NCBI GenBank assembly: GCA_013115135.1
Contig: JABANP010000013.1
Coordinates: forward strand, 62,001 to 126,000
DNA length: 64,000 bases
Source: Perkinsus olseni
Lineage: Eukaryota; Perkinsozoa; Perkinsida; Perkinsidae
Direction of reading: 5' to 3'
Position numbers and translations under genes: made by a program. The notes under the pieces were generated by a model. It worked only from the letters and a program-made list of their open reading frames with translations. It made no database searches and had not been told where the DNA came from. Below are positions 23,561 to 31,622 of the stretch, in pieces; position 1 is the first letter of the stretch; every line of letters begins with the position of its first letter.

Positions 23561-24910
23561 ATCCTCTTCCCTCATCTCAAATTTCCTTCTAGGAGAGAAA
23601 TACAGAATTTAGGAATGAACCATAACTTTTGATTCGAAAGTTTTGAATATTTCTGAAGACATCACGGAGAAACTATTCACTATGAAGCCCTGACACCAAT
23701 TTGGGTAATGGTGACAGAATTTCTGGATTTTTCTTTAGCGACTTCTCTGTAATGATTTGCCGTCGCTTCATGTTTCTCATCTCGTTTCGTGAGATACTCG
23801 TTACTCATATGTTCACACAGTACTCTGGAAATAGTCTCCAAGAATCTAACAGTTATTCTTGATAACTTTGTCAACACGAAGATCTCTCTTGGACCACCTA
23901 CTTGATTCTTTCAAAGTCAGCTCTGATAAGTACTGAATTTTCTGTTAATGACTGAAAATTCAGTTCTTGAAGTTCCCCCTGATCTACCTACCAAATCAAA
24001 CAATTCGTCAATTTCTTCATATGGAGAGGACTTTTCAACTGAAAAGTTGTCTACAAGCTTCAAGACTTCTTCTATCGCTTTAGTTCTTTTATTATCCTCA
24101 TGTGCAGCCCCATCGTCAGCCATACATGAAACAATGTTTCCGAAACATCGATGTTGGCTGATGCTTTAAAAGTTGACAATCCCGCAAATTTGGTTTCAGA
24201 CAGCCTCCTTATAGACTATAGACTAGAGGCTGTTAAGAAGAGATTCAAGAAGAGACTGTCCGCAACTTGCGGTTTATCTGTGGCATCTGGTTGAAAAATC
24301 TGGGATGACTTTGATTCCAATTCTCTGGCCCTCATCATACTCATGTATGAATATCTAAAAAGTCGTAGTGATGCTGATGTTTGCTCTTTATTCTCTGTAA
24401 GAACGAGTAAGGAAAACCAAATTTCTCGTGAAGGTAGAAGCTCTCAAGAAAGATATATCATCTTGATAGACACCTGACGTAGTGGCCAACGTGGATAGTG
24501 ATTTAGGAACTATACCTACCCACCTTGACATGTCATGGACATTCAATGTGTTTATTTCAGTTCAGTAATGGGATCCTGCACCGATGAACTTTGAACATGG
24601 CGATGTGATCCCTTCATTCATGATTTCTTTGGCTATCAAAATAGTATATAATACGTGCTTGTTGCTTCATGCATTATGGATTAATAACCATTAGGAGGCC
24701 CTTGTGAATCCATTCTTCTGCTCCAGGAGACCTTCTCATATTCAAGCTTATCTCTGACATTATCTGGTCAAGGATCATCAGTGAAAGACCGATTTTTGTT
24801 TTTCTCTGAAAATTGGAAACATCTTTGGTTTGATAAACCATTTTCCGACGTATTGATCTCGATTGACGAAAAATTACAACCCAAGCAATGATGTTCCTAA
24901 TGGAGTAATT
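23561..24910. mobile_element. AT-rich island with decayed reading frames, possible degenerate mobile element
   Basis: Base composition changes visibly to AT-rich compared with both flanks. Two kinds of coding-like sequence are present. On the minus strand an ORF from 24123 reads MADDGAAHEDNKRTKAIEEV and continues with charged, helical-looking sequence, and another lies at 23680-23877. On the plus strand a frame near 24160-24480 reads LLIDYRLEAVKKRFKKRLSA, meets one stop, then continues IWDDFDSNSLALIILMYEYL; near 24780-24890 another fragment reads FLFFSENWKHLWFDKPF. Interrupted frames, foreign composition and an inverted repeat at the right edge suggest a dead insertion. No transposase or polymerase motif is recognisable, so the element class is unknown. 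Confidence 0.4.
23625..23649 (+). repeat. 25-nt dispersed repeat, copy 1
   Basis: ACTTTTGATTCG followed by AAGTTTTGAATA-type sequence matches 34618-34642 with about one mismatch. It lies at the left margin of the AT-rich island. Confidence 0.6.
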
Positions 24911-24937
24911 ATGTTCCTTAAGAGTAGGAAAGGGGAC

Positions 24938-24984
24938 GCTACTAGCGTACAGTACGCTGCGTACTAGCTCTAGGCGCTAGTAGC
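24938..24984. repeat. Inverted repeat with CTAG-rich arms at the edge of the AT-rich island
   Basis: Arms GCTACTAGCG (24938-24947) and CGCTAGTAGC (24975-24984) are perfect 10-bp complements, enclosing further self-complementary GTAC-containing sequence. It marks the return to normal composition on the right. Confidence 0.75.
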
Positions 24985-25418
24985 GCGCGCTTGATCTCGG
25001 CGAATGCTGTCAGCCAAGGGAAGGAGCGTATCTTGCAGTTGCTTTCGAATGGGGGAGTTGAATCCACTCGTCACTCGAGTAATAAGTCCACTGCCACCGT
25101 TACCAGATGAGAGGATTCAGCATCCCTTCGGACTACTCAACGACAGACCTCAGCCGTGCAGTGTGATGGCCAGCCGAAGACATGAAGCGTTGATGAGAGT
25201 GATAACATCAACCTCTGTGGGTCTATTCGAACCCAAATCAGGCGGAGTCTCTGAGGTCGTATCAACCTCGGCGGCCCTACATCGGCTCGGCTGCTGCGCC
25301 GTGCGATATCTCACCCCCTTCTACCCACGCGGCCTCTCATCATGATGAAGGTATGCTCTTAGTCGAGATCGTATCATGATGATGACGGTCTGCAGACGAG
25401 GACCCGGAGCAGGATCTG

Positions 25419-25817
25419 GTGGCGGACCTCTCGCCCAATGGTCCTCCTTCGACCAGGCGGAGAACCCCTCGGGCTAGATCTTCGGTGATCGACTGCCGTT
25501 TCGAACTGTATTCTAATGGCAATGGTCAGGTTGCACAAAGCTTGGACTTCACAGCAGCTGTTATGTCGGTTCCTACGGGTGGTCGTGATGATGGTGACGA
25601 GTGGATGGCGACAGACACCAACCCTGAGGATCCTGGCGACTCTAACTCCTCTCACTCCGAAATCGGTAAGATTCTTTTTGAAACGTTCGAGCTATTGTTC
25701 TCTCTAGGCCTGGGTATTGACATACAGGACATCTCGCGCGTATTGGAGAGCGGTTCTAATGTAGATGAGTCTTCCAACGAAGATGACGGGGCGTATCAGT
25801 TCACCATGGATACTTGA
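25419..25817 (+). CDS. Acidic hypothetical protein, last exon
   Basis: The open frame ends at 25817 and continues upstream to a likely 3' splice site (CTGCAG at about 25385-25393); an upstream exon ending HAASHHDE would splice in frame. The sequence begins DEDPEQDLVADLSPNGP, is Arg/Pro-rich, then acidic and serine-rich (NPEDPGDSNSSHSEIGK), has an amphipathic hydrophobic helix (ILFETFELLFSLGLGIDI) and ends acidic (SNEDDGAYQFTMDT). No family is recognised. Gene start and full exon structure are unresolved, and the frame that fits upstream lacks an ATG within 25.2-25.4 kb. Composition suggests a real coding exon rather than a shadow. Confidence 0.4.
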   Translation: MADLSPNGPPSTRRRTPRARSSVIDCRFELYSNGNGQVAQSLDFTAAVMSVPTGGRDDGDEWMATDTNPEDPGDSNSSHSEIGKILFETFELLFSLGLGIDIQDISRVLESGSNVDESSNEDDGAYQFTMDT

Positions 25818-25945
25818 CCCTCTTGAGGAGAGGCTTCTCTGGGAAGGGAAATGTTGTGGTGTTGAGTGGATGCAAACCGACTCGTATGCGTGATACATCG
25901 ATCTGCGCAATATGACGTCTGTTCTCCGCTCACGGCGGGGCTGAA

Positions 25946-25986
25946 ATTGTTGATGGTGATCGAGCCGCTCGATCACCATCAACAAT
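25946..25986. repeat. Perfect 19-bp hairpin between convergent genes
   Basis: ATTGTTGATGGTGATCGAG (25946-25964), loop CCG, then its exact complement (25968-25986). A weaker inverted repeat, GCGCT...AGCGC, follows near 26010. It lies between the 3' ends of a plus-strand gene (25817) and a minus-strand gene (26334), so an RNA-processing or transcription-ending role is possible but unproven. Confidence 0.85.
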
Positions 25987-26333
25987 CTTAGCGTTTCGAT
26001 TTTCGCGCTTGATTCGAGCGCTTACTGGAGGAATGAGACGTAAAGACGCCCGAACCCGATCAATTGTCAATAGGTCAATAGAATACGTTAGATCCACGCT
26101 TCAAGGCCATCTCTACCACTTCTGGAATCCGTTTTTGTTCATCAGTGACCGAAGGGCGTGAGAGCCTCACCATGGAGGAGCCTTATACGAACTCAATACA
26201 CTGCGAGATGTCAAACACCAAGAAGAACAACATCCAATGGCATCTTGTACATCAACTCACATGAGAACTGGTTTTTATCTTGCTTATTGACAACGTTATC
26301 TGGAAGGAGAATTGTGATGCAGTACATCTCTCA

Positions 26334-27404
26334 TCATCCCATCGTCTCCATCCGGTAGGAAGCGTCTCGTATTACCAATGTAACACCTTCGGTAACCGTG
26401 TAAGACACGCACAATGAATCCACGGTGACAGTTCGGTCAAGGTTATCCGAAAGATAGCTTATTTGGGCGACAACTCTTCGATCAGAGGTGGTGAACACAT
26501 AGCAAGGCTGTTCCCTGTTGAACACTCTCCCTAGCACCAATCGTCCCGGCTCAACGTTAAACGGGTACTGCTTGCCAGGCAGGAAGAAAAGTAGAGAGCA
26601 CTCAGAATTCCGCCTACGACTGAGGGTGACATTCTCAAAGGGAGGGACAGGCTCAGCATTCTTATAGCGTCCGAGCGGAGGAAGCTCTAAAGCTGCGGCA
26701 TGGACTGTAGTGGCTTGAGACGTGACGGGCCTCTTAACAATTCGTCTTCGAGCCTGCATTTCCATGATCTCTGCATGCGTTGCCCGACGCTTGATGATAC
26801 CCGAAGTGGAGGTATCCGCTAAAGGTCTCTTGTTAGAAGTGGATCTCTGAGGGCTACCAAGGGCCTCGTCGCTGGAGGGTAGCATGTACACGGCAGATTG
26901 AGGAGTTGCAGCTGCTCCCTCGGATGCCTTAGGATGGGCTACTGTTTCACGACCGGGCTGAACTCCAGCCACGAACGCATCTGCAATATACTGCATCCTA
27001 TACGTTTCCCCTTTGAGAACCAAGAACGGGTGCGTACCCTCCGATACACAGACTTTAAAGTCGCTGTACTTGAGCTCAACGATAACCCTCTTCGATAGCT
27101 CCCGGAAGTACGCATCCATGAAAGCGTTCGCTAGGGTATCGCTGCGATCGTAGACAAAGCAACCGTCCGTACTGTGCTTCATTTTATACGATGGTGTCGT
27201 GAGGAGAGTTCCTCCTGTAATGAGCTTGAACACGAAAGAGCAGCGCATATCAGCACTGGCCTTCATCATCACACGGTCGAAGAGGCCAACATATGCCGTA
27301 GTAGTGTATAACCCAGCGGGGATGGACACGGGGCCTACCGGGTCAGCTGCCATAGCGTGGAGGGCGAGCAGTAACAGACCAGGCCCAGGGCGAGGGAGGC
27401 TCAT
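26334..27404 (-). CDS. Single-exon predicted secreted protein with two related halves
   Basis: A 356-codon open frame with an N-terminal hydrophobic leader (GPGLLLLALHAMAA) and no internal intron, unlike most neighbours. The two halves resemble each other. Residues about 30-138 start GLYTTTAYVGLFDRVMMKAS and end VCVSEGTHPFLVLKGETYRM. Residues about 245-356 start LGRYKNAEPVPPFENVTL and end LCVSYTVTEGVTLVIRDASYRM in shortened spacing. Each half has CSxxF, a CFVY/CYVF segment and a closing ...YRM. A linker of about 100 residues, rich in Ser, Pro and basic residues (SNKRPLADTSTSGIIKRRA), joins them. I do not recognise the domain. It is likely a lineage-specific secreted family; the function is unknown. 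Confidence 0.75.
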   Translation of the reverse strand: MSLPRPGPGLLLLALHAMAADPVGPVSIPAGLYTTTAYVGLFDRVMMKASADMRCSFVFKLITGGTLLTTPSYKMKHSTDGCFVYDRSDTLANAFMDAYFRELSKRVIVELKYSDFKVCVSEGTHPFLVLKGETYRMQYIADAFVAGVQPGRETVAHPKASEGAAATPQSAVYMLPSSDEALGSPQRSTSNKRPLADTSTSGIIKRRATHAEIMEMQARRRIVKRPVTSQATTVHAAALELPPLGRYKNAEPVPPFENVTLSRRRNSECSLLFFLPGKQYPFNVEPGRLVLGRVFNREQPCYVFTTSDRRVVAQISYLSDNLDRTVTVDSLCVSYTVTEGVTLVIRDASYRMETMG

Positions 27405-28031
27405 TCGTATAATAATGGCGAGAATCAGAATTACTGGAGACGTGGCGTCGTATTATTCGTGCTTCCAGAAGAGAAGACATGCGCTCGCCTCGGAAATGAT
27501 CCCACCCCATTTGTGGGAAATTCCTAGGCAGACAATGACCGCCTAGTTTCGACTTCTTTTCTACAAGAGAGGTGCTGGCAGCTGCCGCAGCAGTGCTGCG
27601 AAGGAGTGCTGTAAAAGAGGAAAGCCCTCATGCGCGTTTCGTCTGGAATCACGGCACTGAACTTCGGTGTCCCCGCTTTGAATAAAGCATTCAGCGTGCT
27701 CGAGTCGAGTAAGGGTGCAAAACAGGAAGGCCATCAGAGGAGTGTGGACGCTTCGTTGTGACTGCGTGAGTTGAGAGGCTCACTTCGGCCTTCGGCGATT
27801 CCATCGGGCTCGCACGATTTAATAGCACTTCGAAGAGAATCCCTGTATCAACAGGTTAGCCGGCCGCCACAGCGATGTACTCGTGAACCACTGCGTAACA
27901 CAACTAGCTCAGGTGAAAAGACGATCGTAAATCCATCCTTAGGACCGCTGGACGAAGTGCCGTTGTATGCCGGTCGGCCGTTGCCGCGAGATAGAAAATG
28001 CAGCAGAATTGTATCGACTAAAAGATGCCAT
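27405..28031. other. Intergenic, no gene seen
   Basis: Between the upstream side of the two-repeat secreted protein and the 3' end of the RING gene. Only shadow frames and short ORFs are present. Confidence 0.5.
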
Positions 28032-28746
28032 TCAGTGTTCGAAGACGGTTCCCCGAAGATCAAAGCCTTTAGAGAAGTCCTCTCGACACAGCGGGCAGTG
28101 TGACTGCTTATTGGCCCAACTGTCGATGCACGCCATATGAAACACGTGACCACATGCCAGTCGGCGTCCCAGGGTGTCGTCGTCCACGTATGGTGAGAGG
28201 CATATCGAGCAACACAGGCCGTCAGCCTTGGCCGAGCTACTCCCAGCGTCCTCATCCAACTCCTCCATTTCTCGCAGGAGGTCGGAAATCGGACGAGGAG
28301 GGCTCGTAGTTTCCAAAAGCAACTGATCAATGAATCACTGCAACCACAAACGGTAGGAGCTCACCCTATTGCGCTCTTGGGTCGTGAGGCCTAAGCTACC
28401 ATGCCTCGCCCTAGGAGATGCCGATGATACCGCCACGCCTGAAGGACACCTTGTAGATCCTGGAGTTGTCCAGGAGACGTTACCATCCACCTCCGGGGAA
28501 GTGAAGACAACGTTGCCGCCTCGTTGCCATCTGATTTGATACAGTATACCGAGGGTGATCCAGATGGGTGTCAGCATAGCTATGACTATGATGGGGACGG
28601 CCGCCAACGTCAGGCCTAGAACCTTACGGAAGATGAAGATTCAGACCAACTGGAGACGCATGAGCTCTTACCAACAGCAGTGTGATGGCAATCGATTGAA
28701 GCAAGACCAGAATCTTCGATCGCGAAAGGCAAGTGGTACAACTCAT
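28032..28746 (-). CDS. Membrane-anchored RING-H2 protein (putative E3 ubiquitin ligase)
   Basis: The minus-strand exons join cleanly at AATAGG/GTGAGC with the exon beginning LLLETTSPPRP. The C-terminal domain is a textbook RING-H2: CSIC, a 15-residue spacer, CGHVFHMAC, IDSW, CPLC, giving the C3H2C3 zinc ligands, and the protein stops soon after (GTVFEH). An upstream exon has a membrane span (LAAVPIIVIAMLTPIWITLG) and a basic stretch. A first exon from ATG 28746 (MSCTTCLSRSKILVLLQ) could supply a signal or second span, but its splice phase to the next exon does not fit cleanly, so the N-terminus is tentative. Proteins of this layout ubiquitinate substrates at endomembranes together with an E2; that role is inferred from the family. 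Confidence 0.8.
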
Positions 28747-29002
28747 AGCAGGCATAGTACAGGGATGGGTGAAATTAACAAATAATCTGCTAGGACGACA
28801 CACATCCAGTTCACCAGAATTAGAGTCGGGTTTTTTCGAACTCAGTCAGCTGAGCTAAATAGTACCCGAAATAGAGGACGAAGCTGCTGAGAACCCTCAT
28901 GGAGCACTCACAATTGAACATATACGAAACCCCAGCAGCAATGAATCAGAAACGACGTGACGCAGAAAAGAACCACTAGGGGGTCCTTCGACAGGCGGCG
29001 TG
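28747..29002. other. No feature seen
   Basis: Upstream flank of the RING gene; no coding signal or RNA gene noticed. Confidence 0.4.
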
Positions 29003-29415
29003 TCACCAAACGTCGTGAATATACATCTTATGGGGGACACTCTTGTCCCATTCGGCCCGCTGTTGTTGGTCCCTTCGGAACTCCGACTGGTTCATGTCAT
29101 GCATAACCGAAACGACCGTGCTTAGCTTCAAGGGGTGATCGAATGCCGCATAGGGTCCTTGGACTTGCTGAAAGACAGTAGAAAACAAAGTCCAGTATAG
29201 TCTTAGACAAGAAAGCCTCTGGACCTGGCCTGAATTATTCCGGAGTTTAGGAGTAGAATATCGAGGCCTTTCGGTGAGCGTTGGTGCAAGACCAACTCGA
29301 CTAGATAATACTCAGCTAACGGGATGTCCGGGAGCAATGATCTCTGCCACCCAATCACAGAATTGCCCCAACCCCACCCAACGCTCGAGAACGGTTCTCG
29401 GAGAACCGCAAACAC
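29003..29415 (-). CDS. Hypothetical protein, two possible exons
   Basis: The 3' exon after a CTTTCAG splice site reads QVQGPYAAFDHPLKLSTVV and SEFRRDQQQRAEWDKSVPH, ending at 29003; its composition is protein-like. An upstream frame from ATG 29415 reads MFAVLREPFSSVGWGWGNS and PLAEYYLVELVLHQRSPKG and could be joined near 29200. The junction is not certain and no family is recognised. The gene abuts the foldback element at 29466. Confidence 0.3.
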
Positions 29416-29465
29416 TCAAATCGACCGCTGAACTGAGTGGGCCGAAGGCCCGAACACTGGCAGAA

Positions 29466-29741
29466 AGCGGTCCGAACGATGGAAAAGCTTGCAGGGAAGG
29501 GTTTTTGAGTGGTTTTATCGCGGGATTTGGGCCCGAATCGGGCCGCCCGATTTTGATGCCAGTAGTGTCTAGCTCTCTATACCACGGATTCACTGCTTTA
29601 GGACCACGGATTCACCGGGATACGCGCGTATTAGTCACGCGCCACGGAATTCAGCGCGCGCCCTAACGCGTTGAAGTGCGCGTTTCCCGCGATAAAACTC
29701 AAAAACCCTTCCCAACAAGCTTTTCCAGCGTTCGGACCGCT
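29466..29741. mobile_element. Foldback (MITE-like) element with ~58-bp inverted arms
   Basis: The left arm (29466 to about 29525) starts AGCGGTCCGAACG and contains AAGGGTTTTTGAGT and TTATCGCGGGA. The right arm (29685-29741) is its near-perfect reverse complement, ending CGTTCGGACCGCT; differences are a few substitutions and a 2-nt indel. The centre of about 160 nt holds GGGCCCGAATCGGGCC-type palindromic sequence and no coding domain. Long inverted arms with a short non-coding centre fit a non-autonomous foldback element. Target-site duplications were not identified with certainty. Confidence 0.75.
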
Positions 29742-29749
29742 AAGGAACT

Positions 29750-29850
29750 GACTGGCGACTCGCCACTGGCGAGTCACGGCGTCACGCTAGGCGCTAGCGT
29801 CACTAGTAGCGTCTCTCGCAGCCGTACTTCTGTACGGCTGTGAGGGGCAG
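29750..29850. repeat. Cluster of short perfect palindromes
   Basis: Immediately right of the foldback element come GACTCGCCA/TGGCGAGTC (9-bp arms), ACGCTAG/CTAGCGT and CAGCCGTAC/GTACGGCTG (9-bp stem, TTCT loop). All lie within about 100 bp, so this stretch could form a run of hairpins. No known RNA family is recognised. Confidence 0.7.
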
Positions 29851-30369
29851 CACGGTTGCGGAATCATAATCGTACCTCAACCGTACTCTGAGTTAAACCG
29901 TGGTGCGGTAACTGTACTCGTGCTCTCGCGGCTAGAGCCACGCCCAGGTTTTATCAAGGATAATATTTTTATCCCCAGTTAAAATCCGGAAACGAGAGAC
30001 ACGTCGCTCCGCCTCGTAGACGGGACAACGCATGCGTGCTAGTTTTGCGTGCTAGCTTTTGCACTACCCGCGTTTCAGAGCCTCCAGAGGCTGAGCCGAG
30101 CATCGGATGAGATGCGCCGCTTTGCTTAACCCATCCCTCCCACACCGAGCACAAGAACCGGTTCGATCTGCAGACCGCGCTTCGCACTTTGATGTTTCGC
30201 CCTTCGCGGCAGAAGGATCATCAGATAGTCATCAACAGTGCGTGCGCAGTCTCCAGACCCGGTTCTTCATGGACAAGCACAACTTGTCTCCAGACCCACG
30301 TGTCTCGAGTGTGGAAATTTAAATCAGGGGTATAATGAGCCATCAGGGATTGTGGGTCCTAGAGGACGA
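29851..30369. other. Intergenic, no gene seen
   Basis: Only short frames. Further inverted motifs occur, for example GTACTCTGAG and CTCTCGCGGCTAGAG, but nothing that can be called. Confidence 0.45.
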
Positions 30370-31530
30370 CTAGCCGATTACGGAGCGAACTTCAAAACCG
30401 ATCATGGCAATAGTCTGTAGTCGTGGTGGTGGGTTCGAGTCGCGGTGGCCTACCCTGAGAATCTTGGAAATGTTGGTATGCACCTCTCTCTGAGCTTCTC
30501 GACTCTGGATGACCCTCTGCCGCGGTGTGTCCCTGTGTTAGTAACATCCCGCTCAGCTGGAGGTCTCGCCCTCCCTTACTTCAGTTTCTGCCTGCCGCTT
30601 CTACTATCCAGTATTTGCTCGAGGTGACTCGCTGCATGGGCGTTGAAGCCATGAGGATCCTTCTGATCGGCAAGCATGACCACGATGACAGCAGAAGTTT
30701 CAACCGAAAACAAGTAAAAACCCCTCCTCGGGTAACCGTTGCCTTGGCGGACTCCATCGAACCATCGGAAGAAGCAACTCAGCAAGAGCCGTAGCGGACC
30801 GCGCACTTCACCTGCCGTCCAGTGCCCACGTAACGGGTTCCGCATGAAAATATTTGTTGTGCGAACTCGGTGTCCAACTCACACACTCCGTCGTGGCTCC
30901 CAGTGTCTTCGTCCATCTCAACATCATGGCATGAGAGGTTGCTGCCTCTCTCCGCGGCCGAGAAGTCGTGGACAGACCTCGCCTGAGTGCCACACCCTGA
31001 AACGATCAGGCTAAAACGGCCCGGGACGAAGCAGCGAAGGATACCTTTCTAAGCCCCAGTATGATGGCAGGTAATCTGTCAAGAAAGTCAGAATTCAAAA
31101 CTAAAGTGGTATCTTCGTGTACCACAGACCCGTTGGGAAACTCGAACGCAGACCGGCAATGAGGGCAGAAGCACTACTGAGAATTATAGCGAATAGTCAT
31201 GAGAAAGGTAGCACAACTGGAAGTGAAGACAGAACTCTGCCATGAGCAAGTAAAGACCAATTACTCAATCCGTGTGGAGCCTGGAAGAACCCCGAGCTCG
31301 AACTCGTCATCGTCATCATCACTCGAGGAAAATTCTCCCCGGTAATACGTTGCCGCTGCACTTCGCCGGCCAAGTATCCGCTGGCCCGAGAGAGCTCGCA
31401 GACGCTCTGAGGAGAGGAAGTAGCGACATTTGGGTAGAAGCTGGCCCGTACGTAATGGTGGTGATAGATGAGCCTGTCTGCAACAAGTTATCATCATCAC
31501 AACAATTATGATGGCGCCGAGTACCACCAT
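30370..31530 (-). CDS. Hypothetical membrane protein, multi-exon, poorly resolved
   Basis: From ATG 31530 an N-terminal membrane span is seen (VVLGAIIIVVMMITCC), and the same frame ends in an acidic serine tract (FSSSDDDDDEFELGVLPGS). Another exon near 31030-31160 reads CFCPHCRSAFEFPNGSVV, reminiscent of the end of a RING or related zinc domain but without visible partner ligands. A later exon includes HDVEMDEDTGSHDGVCEL. Near the 3' end KILR would splice over a 39-nt T-arm-like intron to TIAMIGFEVRSVIG and the stop at 30370. The exon chain is inferred from open frames and GT-AG sites; it may be two genes. Resemblance to the RING-H2 gene upstream in layout (span then acidic/zinc part) is weak. 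Confidence 0.3.
30415..30453 (+). repeat. Candidate tRNA T-arm-like short intron (13)
   Basis: A 39-nt candidate intron on the minus strand, GTAGGCCA to GACTACAG, with GTGGGTTCGAGTCGCGG on the plus strand. It lies in a poorly resolved gene, so intron status is less certain than for those in TOR. Confidence 0.5.
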
Positions 31531-31622
31531 CACCTGAGGACACCGGGAAGGCTTATCAACCTTCGTTCTCTACCTATGCCGTGTTTGGTGTGCCCCATAG
31601 CAAGTTGCGAGGCCCCCCTCGC

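Noticed and set aside
31030..31160. Second RING finger gene
   Set aside because: Only CFCPHCR is visible; the paired CxxC and CxH ligands could not be found in neighbouring exons.
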